The notes: a model not told the origin generated them from the sequence alone. 64,000 nucleotides of DNA from Psychroflexus halocasei (GCF_900107595.1 NZ_FNQF01000003.1:62001-126000); one strand, 5' to 3'. Shown: positions 10,102 through 18,435, counted from the first letter of the stretch. Numbers and translations: made by a program.

Positions 10102-10953
10102 ATGAGAAAGCTTGAGTTTCTACTCTTCATTATTTTTCCATTTATGGAAATGAATGCCTGTGATTGTGATGTTCCCAAGCCAATACTTGAATTTCAAAAT
10201 TCAGAGTACGTTTTCGAAGGTGAAATTATCTCTAAAGTTTACACACAGGATTCATTGAGTTACACTATTACTTTTGATATCTCAAAACATTACAAAAATG
10301 GTGAAAAACCAAAAGAATTAAAATTTACTCTTAGATCTGAAGGGAAATACCTTGGTGTTTACACATCCTGCGATTGGTCTGTAAGTAAAAATCAAAAATG
10401 GTTGGTCTATGCTTACAAAGGGAAAAATCAATTAGGGTTCAGTAATATTTGCTCCAACTCTAAACCTATACATCACAGGTCGATACCAAAACGTGAACAA
10501 GAAATACTAAATCATGCAAACGATTTTGATATTAATAAATATACATTCACATTTTTAGATGGAGAATTTAGCTATGTTCAACCTCTAAAAAATATTGACT
10601 CTCTATTAAGGAAAATTAAAATAAAAGATTATGGAGAAGAATATCGAGAAAACAGAGTCGATGTAGTTGTTGATATTGACAAAAACGGAAATCTCATGTC
10701 AGCAAATTTTTTCTCTCAGAAACATGTAAAATCTGAGAATGAAGTAATCATTGATACAATTTTTAATTTGAATAAACCCCTAAATATTGAGTACAGAGAA
10801 GCTCAAACAGATTTTGAAAAAGATATTTTAAAAGTCGTTAAACTACTTAAAAAATGGGAAGTAACTTATCTCAAAAATACAGAAACACCTGTAAGAATGA
10901 GAAAGTTTATGCAGTTTCATAAAAAAACAGGAAACATTAAAGTTTATTATTAA
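10102..10953 (+). CDS. secreted protein with an N-terminal CxC NTR-like region
   Basis: The product has 283 residues from ATG 10102, with a signal peptide over about residues 1-18. The mature start is CDCDVPKPILEFQNSEYVFE, followed by a beta-rich stretch and later cysteines (TSCDW, SNICSNS). The CxC start followed by a 'vFeGeI' strand resembles the netrin/TIMP-like (NTR) fold seen in secreted bacterial proteins; this is a weak structural resemblance. The C-terminal third has a VDVVVDIDKNGNL strand pair. It heads a same-strand run of exported proteins. Confidence 0.6.
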   Translation: MRKLEFLLFIIFPFMEMNACDCDVPKPILEFQNSEYVFEGEIISKVYTQDSLSYTITFDISKHYKNGEKPKELKFTLRSEGKYLGVYTSCDWSVSKNQKWLVYAYKGKNQLGFSNICSNSKPIHHRSIPKREQEILNHANDFDINKYTFTFLDGEFSYVQPLKNIDSLLRKIKIKDYGEEYRENRVDVVVDIDKNGNLMSANFFSQKHVKSENEVIIDTIFNLNKPLNIEYREAQTDFEKDILKVVKLLKKWEVTYLKNTETPVRMRKFMQFHKKTGNIKVYY

Positions 10954-11032
10954 AAAGATATTCTGTATTAATTTTAGGTTTTTAAAATAAGATTTATGGT
11001 AAATTGTTATATATTTCATAAAAATATCATAA

Positions 11033-11671
11033 ATGAGATTTACTATTATTTTTATTCTTTTCACATGTATGTTGAATGCGCAAGAAAAAGCATTGGTTTA
11101 TTACAATGAAAATGGGAAAAACATCACTCAAGATGAATTCAGAAAAGCTAAAAATGACAAAGAAAATTTGGATGTATATTTTGAAAACGATACATCTCAA
11201 ATAGGTATTTTAGTCACAAGAAAAAGGTTTGGAAAACTCAACAAAAAAACTTTTAATCATTTAAAATCTTATCTCACAGAAATCAGTCAAAAAAAGATTG
11301 ACCCAACTGAGAACCTTGTCATCAATTATTTGACATTATATCCAAGCAAAGATGAAGTAAGTAACTTCAGTAACTCCAAATCAAATTGGAATATTTTAGA
11401 TAGAAATTACATCAAGAAACTTCATAAAATTGCAAATATCAATCAGTTTTTTATTCATACACCTGAAAACGATAATCTTGAATACTACAGAAATAAAAAG
11501 ATCAATTGGATTAAAGATAAAAACAATTTGTTCAATAAATTGTTTTTTCCATATGAAATTCAGTACGGAAACTTCATTTTAATAAAGCCAAATGGAGAAT
11601 ACTTTTACTTTTTGGGTGAACATGGCAAACAAACTGTATGGAGTGAATCTGAAAAGTTTTTTAAATCTTAA
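11033..11671 (+). CDS. secreted protein, distant member of a local three-gene family
   Basis: The product has 212 residues with a signal peptide ending NAQ (about residue 16). No known domain is recognised. Its C-terminal block FILIKPNGEYFYFLGEHG corresponds to FMIIKPNGKFYKRHGEH in the next gene and FFIIKPNGKFYRGYQEY in the one after. The middle region with a lysine-rich helix followed by a strand is also comparable. The three genes are consecutive on the same strand, with 12 and 42 bases between them, which suggests an expanded family that may act together in the envelope. Confidence 0.65.
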   Translation: MRFTIIFILFTCMLNAQEKALVYYNENGKNITQDEFRKAKNDKENLDVYFENDTSQIGILVTRKRFGKLNKKTFNHLKSYLTEISQKKIDPTENLVINYLTLYPSKDEVSNFSNSKSNWNILDRNYIKKLHKIANINQFFIHTPENDNLEYYRNKKINWIKDKNNLFNKLFFPYEIQYGNFILIKPNGEYFYFLGEHGKQTVWSESEKFFKS

Positions 11672-11683
11672 GTTATTCCCTTT

Positions 11684-12259
11684 ATGAAAAATATCATCAA
11701 TTCACTTTTTTACTCCGTTATATTTATCTTTTTAGCTTCATGCTCCTCAAAAAAAGTAGTGCATGGAGACATGGAGATTAATGCAGCTTTTAATTCTGAA
11801 TATGCAGAAAACATGATAGCTTATGAAGGTCAGCTTAGCAAAAATGAATTCCGAAGTCTAAAGAAAAAATTTGAAAAAGAATTAAATGTAGAAATTCCAA
11901 ATGGTAAAACTATACACATCCATTACAGTCAAAAGGCACCAAATTGTCATCTGATGCAAATGGATAAGGAAAATTTTGAAGATGTTATTGGCAATATTAT
12001 TAGAATCACTAATAATTTTACATCTCACAATGATGCGGTTAATCTTTTGATTTATCATAAAGACATGTTTTATAATGACATATTTGAGCGAAAAGCTGAG
12101 TATTATTTAGATACTGGTTTTTTCTATGACAATGTTTTTACAGACCATAAAGTCTGTCAAGCTTTTATGATCATTAAACCAAATGGAAAATTTTATAAAA
12201 GACACGGAGAACATCTTGAAGGCATAGCGATACGCATTATAGAAATGAAAGAAGATTAA
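11684..12259 (+). CDS. lipoprotein, tandem paralogue 1
   Basis: The product has 191 residues with a lipobox FIFLASC at Cys20, followed by SSKK. It is clearly related to the next gene product over its whole length: YEGQLSKNEF against YEGTLSKSEY, then CHLM/CHGL, NDAVNLLIY against NDALNFLVY, and IKPNGKFY shared. No characterised family is recognised. Conserved CH and H residues are present in both. It follows the secreted paralogue by 12 bases, so one transcript is likely. Confidence 0.7.
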   Translation: MKNIINSLFYSVIFIFLASCSSKKVVHGDMEINAAFNSEYAENMIAYEGQLSKNEFRSLKKKFEKELNVEIPNGKTIHIHYSQKAPNCHLMQMDKENFEDVIGNIIRITNNFTSHNDAVNLLIYHKDMFYNDIFERKAEYYLDTGFFYDNVFTDHKVCQAFMIIKPNGKFYKRHGEHLEGIAIRIIEMKED

Positions 12260-12301
12260 TAACTTCTAGTTTAATAAAATAATCAATTTTAATTAAAAAA
12301 T

Positions 12302-12880
12302 ATGAAAAAAATTACTTTAAGAATAATATATCTATTCACAATCATCATGATCGCTTCATGTTCTTCTACAAAAATAAAAGTTGACGGTAAAAAAGTTAAT
12401 CCACTTTTCAATCATGATCTTAGAAAAAACATAAAACTCTATGAAGGAACCCTAAGCAAAAGTGAGTATGTGGCATTAATAGAAAAATTGCAAATCGAGT
12501 TACAAACTGAAATTCCACTTCATAAATCTATTCTCATTAATTATAATCAAAAATCATCTCACTGTCATGGTCTACATTTCGGAAAAGAAAGTTTTGAAGA
12601 GTCTGTTGACTTGTTAATTAAAACCACAAATCAAATAACATCAGATAATGATGCGCTTAATTTTTTAGTTTATGCTCAAGAAACTTTTTATAAAGATATT
12701 TATGAACGCAAGCCTGAATATCAGTTGGATTCTGGTTTTTTTCATAATTATGTTTTTACAGAACATAAACTTTGTCAAGCTTTTTTCATTATTAAACCCA
12801 ACGGCAAATTTTATAGAGGCTACCAAGAATATTATGATCACCCCATAAAGTCTCTTCTAGAAAAAGATGAAAATTTATAA
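12302..12880 (+). CDS. lipoprotein, tandem paralogue 2
   Basis: The product has 192 residues with a lipobox IMIASC at Cys20 followed by SSTK. It is the duplicate of the preceding lipoprotein, sharing its length, signal type and blocks such as YEGTLSKSEY, FYKDIYERKPEYQLDSGFF and CQAFFIIKPNGKFY. The pair probably arose by tandem duplication and then diverged to clearly under full identity. Function is unknown. It ends a likely three-gene unit; the next gene has its own promoter-like sequence. Confidence 0.7.
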   Translation: MKKITLRIIYLFTIIMIASCSSTKIKVDGKKVNPLFNHDLRKNIKLYEGTLSKSEYVALIEKLQIELQTEIPLHKSILINYNQKSSHCHGLHFGKESFEESVDLLIKTTNQITSDNDALNFLVYAQETFYKDIYERKPEYQLDSGFFHNYVFTEHKLCQAFFIIKPNGKFYRGYQEYYDHPIKSLLEKDENL

Positions 12881-12944
12881 GATTACTCATCATTCTAAGT
12901 AGATTTTATCAAAATCAGATTCTTAATTATTTCTTAAAATAACA

Positions 12945-12952
12945 TATATTTG
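12945..12952 (+). promoter_or_regulatory. putative Bacteroidota -7 promoter element
   Basis: TATATTTG fits the TAnnTTTG consensus and lies 32 bases before the ATG of the outer-membrane barrel gene. No convincing TTG -33 box is obvious at the usual spacing, so this is a candidate only. Confidence 0.4.
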
Positions 12953-12984
12953 GTGAAAATTTAAATCATAATCAAAATTTTCAC

Positions 12985-13605
12985 ATGAAAAAAACTTTAC
13001 TAATTACCGCGCTTTCTTTAATCGGAATTTTCAGCTCTAACGCCCAAGACAAAGGTGACTTTGAATTAGGATTTGGCGTGGGATTAAACATCTCAAATGT
13101 TTCTACTATTGATAACCAAGACAACGCATCATCCTTAATTTCATTCAATGCAGGCGCATCTGGAGAATATTATTTTTCAGACAGATGGGGAGTCAAAGCA
13201 AAATTGATTTACGACAGAAAAGGTTGGTCTGACGGTTTCATCACTGATGAAAATATGATTAGTTTGACAACCGATTTTAAAGTAGATTATGTCACTCTTC
13301 CAATTATGGCAAACTGGCATTTTGGTAAAAACAGAAATTGGTACTTAAACTTTGGTCCTTATGTTGGTTTTTTAGTTAAAGCTGAAGATTCAGAATTAGG
13401 AATAGATTTTAAAGATGGGTTTAAAAGCAATGACTTTGGTTTAGCTTACGGTATTGGTTACAAGTTTGAAATTAATGAAAGTATCAAACTATATGTTGAA
13501 TATGATGGACAAGCAGGTTTGACTGATATTTTTGAAGAAAATGAAGGAAGTACAATTAGAAACGGAAGAAGTAGTTTTAACGTTGGGCTTCTTTATTCAT
13601 TATAA
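12985..13605 (+). CDS. outer-membrane beta-barrel protein (PorT/OmpX-like)
   Basis: The product has 206 residues with a signal peptide ending SNAQ (about residue 21). Alternating amphipathic strands follow (GFGVGLNISNVS, YFSDRWGVKAKLIYDRKG, WYLNFGPYVGFLVKAE, GLAYGIGYKFEI) up to an aromatic/leucine C-terminal strand, SSFNVGLLYSL. This is the pattern of the eight-stranded 'porin family / outer membrane beta-barrel' proteins common in Flavobacteria. A specific role is not known. It has a candidate promoter of its own. Confidence 0.8.
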   Translation: MKKTLLITALSLIGIFSSNAQDKGDFELGFGVGLNISNVSTIDNQDNASSLISFNAGASGEYYFSDRWGVKAKLIYDRKGWSDGFITDENMISLTTDFKVDYVTLPIMANWHFGKNRNWYLNFGPYVGFLVKAEDSELGIDFKDGFKSNDFGLAYGIGYKFEINESIKLYVEYDGQAGLTDIFEENEGSTIRNGRSSFNVGLLYSL

Positions 13606-13669
13606 TTAATTAAAACATTATTAAACTCTCTTTCATTTATTATGTAAGAGACTTTTTTAAATATCAGTT

Positions 13670-14269
13670 ATGCATACAAAAATTATATTTTTCTCAATCT
13701 TAACATTAGTTTTTATTGTTAATAGTCAAGCTCAAAATCATTTTTTTGGAATTAAAGCAGGCTATACCAAATCAATGCCTTCAAAGCCAGATAATCAAGT
13801 TAACTTTGATGGTGATCAAATTACCATAGAAGAAGGCGTTAAACGGTTTAAAGGTCTTGATGGATTTCAGATTGGTATTTATGCCTTCATCGATGTTGGT
13901 TCAGATTTTCTACATCTTGATTTCACACCTCATTATAGTCGATATGGCTTTCAAGACAAAAAAGATTTCATTTATGATTATGTTGATTTCGATTTAGGTG
14001 TTTCTAATTATAATTCCGCAGTCCCTTCAAAATTAGTTTATGGTTTTGGGTTTACACCGTCTTTAATATTGAAATCTGAACAGATAGAAAACATCAATGA
14101 TTTTGACTTAAAAGCTTATTTATCATTAGGTTACAGATTTTATAAAGATTTCGTTATATCAACCCAATTAAAATACGGTGTCCTTGAGATTGTACCCGAA
14201 TCAAAAATAACAAACTTACAATTCAGCTTAAATTTAAATATTCCAATTATTAAAATTGAAAAAACATGA
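13670..14269 (+). CDS. probable outer-membrane beta-barrel protein
   Basis: The product has 199 residues with a signal peptide ending SQAQ. It opens with HFFGIKAGYTKSM, typical of flavobacterial small barrels, and continues with alternating strands such as FQIGIYAFIDVG, LHLDFTPHYSRYGF and LKAYLSLGYRFYKDFVIS. The C-terminal strand is not a classical ending in Phe, so barrel membership is inferred. Its stop overlaps the start of the next gene by four bases (ATGA), so the two are translationally coupled. Confidence 0.65.
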   Translation: MHTKIIFFSILTLVFIVNSQAQNHFFGIKAGYTKSMPSKPDNQVNFDGDQITIEEGVKRFKGLDGFQIGIYAFIDVGSDFLHLDFTPHYSRYGFQDKKDFIYDYVDFDLGVSNYNSAVPSKLVYGFGFTPSLILKSEQIENINDFDLKAYLSLGYRFYKDFVISTQLKYGVLEIVPESKITNLQFSLNLNIPIIKIEKT

Positions 14270-14835
14270 AAACAAAAATCTTCCTAATTTTACTCTTAAC
14301 AGTATCATTATCATTCGGACAAAACGAAAGCATTACAGTAACTAAAAAGGATGGAACCATCTTGAAAGTTAAAAGATATTCGAGTAAAGCGAAATACTTA
14401 AAATTAGTTTTTGAAAATAAAGAAAATCTGAAATTACCTTATAATCAATTAGATAAGGTGGAATATGAGATTCAAAATAAAAAAGAAACACAAAAAATCA
14501 CAAAGCAATATGTAAAAATAAGTGAGCGCAACGGCTCAATGATGAAGTTAATCGCTTCTGGAAAATGCAACTTATATGAAAGTTTATCATCAACTCATTA
14601 TTATGGCTCTGTTGGCGGCTCTCCAGGCGCTGTAACATCTTACTATGCAATGAGAGAAAATGAACCAATAGCGACAAAACTAGGGAATAATAGTGTTATC
14701 AATTTTAAAGGGTTTAAATCCAAAGCCTTAGAGTATTTTCAAGATTGCCCCTTAACAGTGAAAAAAATCAAAAAGAAATTTAAACGAAAAAAAACAAAAG
14801 AGTTGGTTGAATTCTACAATGCTAATTGTTCCTAA
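14266..14835 (+). CDS. secreted protein of unknown function
   Basis: The product has 189 residues with a signal peptide ending SFGQ (about residue 19). The mature N-terminus (ITVTKKDGTILKVKRYSS) and the central part are beta-rich and lysine-rich. A glycine/serine-rich insert, YYGSVGGSPGAVTSYY, and two late cysteines (about residues 157 and 188) follow, and the C-terminal tail is strongly basic. No family is recognised. It overlaps the preceding barrel gene by four bases, which suggests a shared envelope function. Confidence 0.65.
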   Translation: MKTKIFLILLLTVSLSFGQNESITVTKKDGTILKVKRYSSKAKYLKLVFENKENLKLPYNQLDKVEYEIQNKKETQKITKQYVKISERNGSMMKLIASGKCNLYESLSSTHYYGSVGGSPGAVTSYYAMRENEPIATKLGNNSVINFKGFKSKALEYFQDCPLTVKKIKKKFKRKKTKELVEFYNANCS

Positions 14836-14919
14836 CTGTAAGAACAAAATATAAAAACAGTATTATTTTTTCAATCAATTATTGTTTATTTCAAAATGTT
14901 TAAAACTATTTTTCCATAA

Positions 14920-14963
14920 TAATCGCCTTCAGGTTTTATGATCATAAAACCTGAAGGCGATTA
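14920..14963. repeat. perfect 44-bp palindrome
   Basis: Two arms of 22 bases (14920-14941 and 14942-14963) are exact reverse complements with no unpaired centre; the middle reads ATGATCAT. The core arm contains ATCGCCTTCAGG. It lies 85 bases after the secreted-protein stop. There is no following T run longer than TTTCTT, so it is a weak terminator in form. A dyad binding site, a repetitive palindromic element or a mobile-element end are alternatives. Confidence 0.85.
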
Positions 14964-15031
14964 CTTTCTTAAAGTTGGGGGATATCAAAAATCTGAGATT
15001 CTCAAAACCTATAAAGAATTTTAATAAAAAG

Positions 15032-15079
15032 TTTATTCTCAATTGGAAAACTAAAAAAATCAAATTAATTGAGAATAAA
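15032..15079. repeat. 13-bp inverted repeat
   Basis: The arms 15032-15044 (TTTATTCTCAATT) and 15067-15079 are exact reverse complements, separated by 22 bases. Purely AT-rich context weakens it, but the shared TTCTCAA core is specific. It may act as a terminator hairpin or as an operator for the downstream orphan gene. Confidence 0.5.
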
Positions 15080-15199
15080 AAGTAAGAAATCGCCTGAATT
15101 AAATTTTAAAAATTAAATAGGTTAAGCTTTTGCCGTATCTATACTTTTGAGCTTCATAAACTTACGTTTTATTTTATTAGTTTTTTTGTTAACTTTATT

Positions 15200-15589
15200 A
15201 TGCAAATAATTCGTGAAGTCATATCCAAAACCCGTGCTTTCAAGAATGATGCAAATAAAACAATATTGCAGTGGAATAATGTTAAGCTTTTTGATAATGA
15301 TACAACTCAATTTAAAGTTGCAGCAAATGCTGTTGAAAACAGAGAAACAATTTATGCCTCAGTTATGGTGTTTGATATGAATAACAATGATTTACTATCT
15401 AAAAACTCCATATATAAAGCTAAACTGATAGATTATTTTTCGAAAATGATTAGAGCAAATAAACCAAATAAAACAAAGTTTTACAGAAGGTATTGGCAAA
15501 AAGTTGATCCTGAAAGATGGGAAGAAATTAGAAAATACAGAGAGAAAAGAATATACAGCAAAGATAGAAAACATCAAGTTTACAGATAA
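15200..15589 (+). CDS. orphan hypothetical protein with basic C-terminus
   Basis: The product has 129 residues from ATG 15200 and no signal peptide or membrane segment. A first half with beta-strand character (FKVAANAVENRETIYASVMV) is followed by a strongly basic, aromatic second half, for example TKFYRRYWQKVDPERWEEIR. No family is recognised. A basic tail could bind nucleic acid, but this is only a guess. It is isolated between two stretches of more than 350 bases without genes. Its upstream sequence AACTTTATTATG is the same as that before the cold-shock gene. Confidence 0.45.
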   Translation: MQIIREVISKTRAFKNDANKTILQWNNVKLFDNDTTQFKVAANAVENRETIYASVMVFDMNNNDLLSKNSIYKAKLIDYFSKMIRANKPNKTKFYRRYWQKVDPERWEEIRKYREKRIYSKDRKHQVYR

Positions 15590-16061
15590 CACACCAAAAA
15601 AAAATTAAAAGGAAATAATTAAAATAAATGCAGCTGATTGTCTGATAAGTAAGTAAAAAATTCGAAACTGCTATAATTTTGTCAGTTTTAAAGTTGTATT
15701 AGCTGTCATTTCCGCAATTCAGTTCTTGCGTAATTTCTTTAATCATATTCATCTTGGAATTATCCATTTCAAAGCAGATTCCTTTTGTTCGTTAGTATTT
15801 TCTGGTTTGGATTATATTCACTGAGATTGGGTCAGATAGATAACTGACATTAAAAGAGAAATAAATATAGGATTTTTTTCAGCTTGTGCACAACGTTTTA
15901 ATAATCTTAATCAATCATGTTTTAACTACAGTTTTAAGAATTTGAGACGCTCTTCAGCATTTAATTAAGTCTTTTAATATCCAAATTTATACTTAGCATT
16001 GAAAATTTACTACCTTAAGCTCAACTAAACTCTTATTCTTGATGAGTTTAAAACTAAAATT
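15590..16061. other. 472-base intergenic region with a possible minus-strand relic
   Basis: No intact gene is seen. On the minus strand, 15699-15790 gives a 29-codon stretch (FEMDNSKMNMIKEITQELN within it) that ends in a proper stop. It looks like the tail of a protein but has an in-frame stop just upstream. It may be a decayed gene end or chance. Confidence 0.35.
16026..16050. repeat. short inverted repeat upstream of the AhpD-like gene
   Basis: TAAACTC (16026-16032) and GAGTTTA (16044-16050) form a 7-bp dyad with an 11-base spacer, ending 11 bases before the ATG. It could be an operator or a leader hairpin that covers the translation start region. It is short enough to be chance. Confidence 0.35.
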
Positions 16062-16700
16062 ATGCAAACAACAAAAAAAGCTAGTCTGGCAGAATCAGTC
16101 ATAAAGAGAGATGAATTCAAAAGAAAATTCAGCCTAAGAGAATTATATCTTTCTCTTATTTTCATACCAAGAGCGATAATTGAATTAGTGAGAAATAAGA
16201 AAAATAACTTAGTTGATGAAAAATTTATAAAACGCCTGCAATTAGCTGTAACCGAAGTAAACGGATGTGCAGCTTGTTCATATCAGCATACACAAATGGC
16301 TTTAAAACAAGGTATGAGTAATGAAGAAATTAATACCTTTTTGAGTGGTGGTAATGAATTCACAAAACCCAATGAGGCAAAAGCAATCATGTTTGCCCAG
16401 CATTTTGCTGATGCAAGAGGAATTCCTAAAAGTTACGCTTATGATACTATTGTAAAGGAATACGGTCAAAAAAAAGCCAAAATTATTCTTTCTTCCGTCC
16501 AAATAATGTTAGCAGGAAACATTTACGGAATACCATTTAGTGCGTTTTTGTCTCGACTTCAAGGTCAACCCTACAAAAAAAGCTCTTTATTCTATGAATT
16601 AGGAATGCTGATAACTGGTATTATTTTTTTACCAATTGCAATTATTCATGGTTTATTGAGAGGGCTATGGGGTTTACCAAATAGAAAATTTAATAAGTAA
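16062..16700 (+). CDS. AhpD-like carboxymuconolactone decarboxylase family protein
   Basis: The product has 212 residues. The core motif EVNGCAACSYQHTQMAL (about residues 64-80) has the Glu-Cys-x-x-Cys-x-x-x-His arrangement of AhpD-type peroxidase proteins, which use the two cysteines as a redox pair. The segment FAQHFADARGIPKSYAYD fits the family's helical core. The last 40 residues form a hydrophobic stretch (ELGMLITGIIFLPIAIIHGL) followed by a basic tail, suggesting membrane attachment. The ATG start is natural. The physiological reductant and substrate are unknown. Confidence 0.8.
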   Translation: MQTTKKASLAESVIKRDEFKRKFSLRELYLSLIFIPRAIIELVRNKKNNLVDEKFIKRLQLAVTEVNGCAACSYQHTQMALKQGMSNEEINTFLSGGNEFTKPNEAKAIMFAQHFADARGIPKSYAYDTIVKEYGQKKAKIILSSVQIMLAGNIYGIPFSAFLSRLQGQPYKKSSLFYELGMLITGIIFLPIAIIHGLLRGLWGLPNRKFNK

Positions 16701-16780
16701 ACAAAATTCTAATTGACTACAAACAAGTACAGAATCAATAACAAAAATACATATCTAAACAATGAAAGAACTGTATTATA

Positions 16781-16858
16781 ATGAAGAAAATCACATTTAT
16801 TAAACTCATAGGATTACTATTTTTATTTTTCGGAATTATAAATTTCTTATTAAAATAA
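16781..16858 (+). CDS. possible 25-residue hydrophobic peptide
   Basis: An ATG at 16781 begins a short frame, MKKITFIKLIGLLFLFFGII plus NFLLK, ending in TAA at 16856-16858. The pattern of a lysine-rich start and one membrane-spanning stretch is that of small membrane peptides or a truncated signal sequence. There is no independent support, so a relic or chance is possible. Confidence 0.3.
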   Translation: MKKITFIKLIGLLFLFFGIINFLLK

Positions 16859-16938
16859 AGTTTAAATAAATTGTGTTAACCAAATATTTCTCATTTTTAT
16901 ACTCGTAGTTTTTCATTCTGAAATCCAAATATCATACA

Positions 16939-18186
16939 ATGAATAAAAAAGCTGACTTACTTATTACAAATGCAATGATCAATGACTATGAAAGTCCAGT
17001 CAATATTTGGGTTAACGATCATAAAATTGCAAAAATCACCAATGCTAATAAGTCAATATCAAATGATATTTTAATAAAGAAAAAATATGATGCGGCAGAA
17101 CAATTTGTATGTTCAGGATTTTACGAAAGTCATATTCACTTAGATAAAGCTTGTATTTTAGAACGATGCACAATTGAAGAAGGCACTTTAGATGAAGCTG
17201 TAACAGAAACTGGAAAAGCCAAAGAGAGTTTTTCTGAAAAAGATGTTTATCAGCGAGCTAGCCGTGTAATTGAAATGGCGATAAAAAAAGGAACGATGGG
17301 TTTAAGAACTTTCGTTGAGACAGACCCTAAAACCGAATTACGCTCTTTTAATGCCATAAAAAAAGTACGTGATGATTATAATTTCGCTATCGATATAGAA
17401 ATCTGCGCTTTTGCTCAAGAAGGTTTAACACAAGATGAAAAGACACTACATTTGCTAAAGCTTGCATTGCAAAACGGTGCCAACCTTATAGGCGGTTGTC
17501 CTTACAAGGACGAGAATCCTGATCAACATATAGAAATGATATTTGATATTGCAGAGGAATTTAACGTCAATGTTGACTTCCATCTTGATTTCGACTTAAA
17601 TCCTGACAATTCAAGCATTCCCAAAATTGTTGAAGAAACAAAAAAACGTAAATATCAAGGTCGTGTTTCTATAGGTCACGTCACCAAACTTTCTGCAATG
17701 TCTTTAACACAAAAAAGTCGTATGACAGATTATCTGAAAGAAGCTGATATTACATTAACAGTTTTACCAGCTACAGATTTATTTTTAAACGGTAGAGATT
17801 ATGGAAAACTTATACCTCGTGGAGTGGTTGATGCGAATACATTGGCTCAAAAAGGAATTAACACGACCATTTCAAGTAATAATATATTAAATGCATTTAC
17901 ACCTTATGGTGATGCTTCATTGGTGAGAATGGCAAATATGTACGCCAATATTGCGCAATATTCTAAGGACGAAAACATCATTGAAATTTACAAAATGATT
18001 ACCCATAATGCTGCAAAATTGCTATCTCATCAAATAGAAATAGATGAAGGTGCACACGCAAATTTTGTTGTTTTAGAAGCAAAAAATGCTACAGATGTAA
18101 TAAGAACAATCGCTCAACCACTGGCAGGATTTAAAAATGGAAAGCAAACTTTCGCAAATGATAAAGCATTTATTCTCAATCCTTAA
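16939..18186 (+). CDS. amidohydrolase, cytosine deaminase-like
   Basis: The 415-residue protein has the fold and order of the cytosine deaminase-like amidohydrolases: an N-terminal beta piece, then GFYESHIHLDKA (about residues 58-69) with the HxHLD metal motif. DFHLDFDLNP (about 212-221), SIGHVTKL (about 240-247) and TISSNNILNAFTPYGD (about 312-327) follow. The family normally has HxDE at the second His and an Asp at the SNN position; here those positions read HLDF and SNN. Related amidohydrolases with SNN exist, so it may be a branch with another substrate rather than an inactive enzyme. It is cytoplasmic and monocistronic, and its substrate is unknown. Confidence 0.75.
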   Translation: MNKKADLLITNAMINDYESPVNIWVNDHKIAKITNANKSISNDILIKKKYDAAEQFVCSGFYESHIHLDKACILERCTIEEGTLDEAVTETGKAKESFSEKDVYQRASRVIEMAIKKGTMGLRTFVETDPKTELRSFNAIKKVRDDYNFAIDIEICAFAQEGLTQDEKTLHLLKLALQNGANLIGGCPYKDENPDQHIEMIFDIAEEFNVNVDFHLDFDLNPDNSSIPKIVEETKKRKYQGRVSIGHVTKLSAMSLTQKSRMTDYLKEADITLTVLPATDLFLNGRDYGKLIPRGVVDANTLAQKGINTTISSNNILNAFTPYGDASLVRMANMYANIAQYSKDENIIEIYKMITHNAAKLLSHQIEIDEGAHANFVVLEAKNATDVIRTIAQPLAGFKNGKQTFANDKAFILNP

Positions 18187-18435
18187 CGTTATTATTTTAA
18201 AATAATTGAACAGTATCAAAACTGAAAAGTATTAGATTTTATCAACACTATTTTCAATTAGTTAACCATTATCGTAAAGCTTTAAACCTGAAATAAGGAT
18301 TGTATTCAACAATTCCTATCGCTTATAATTTATTATAAATCTAAGCCAAGAGCAATAATCAAATTGAATATATGCACTCAACTCTTCAGTAGTATCTAAT
18401 TTAAATGAATTAACTAACTTAAATAAATTTAATAT

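Larger units (their letters stand above)
14836..15199. other. 364-base intergenic region rich in inverted repeats
   Basis: There is no supportable gene here. It contains a perfect 44-bp palindrome (14920-14963), a 13-bp inverted repeat (arms 15032-15044 and 15067-15079) and, between 15087 and 15097, an ATCGCCTGAA sequence that echoes half of the palindrome core. It separates the secreted-protein pair from an orphan gene. Confidence 0.6.

Noticed and set aside
15122-15310. Minus-strand 62-residue open frame
   Set aside because: It overlaps the start of the plus-strand orphan gene, has odd low-complexity composition and no family likeness; it looks like a shadow frame.
18187-18435. TTATTTTAAAATAA-type palindrome after the amidohydrolase as a terminator
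   Set aside because: It is a pure A/T palindrome that is expected by chance in this AT-rich DNA; no G/C pairs or T run support a terminator.
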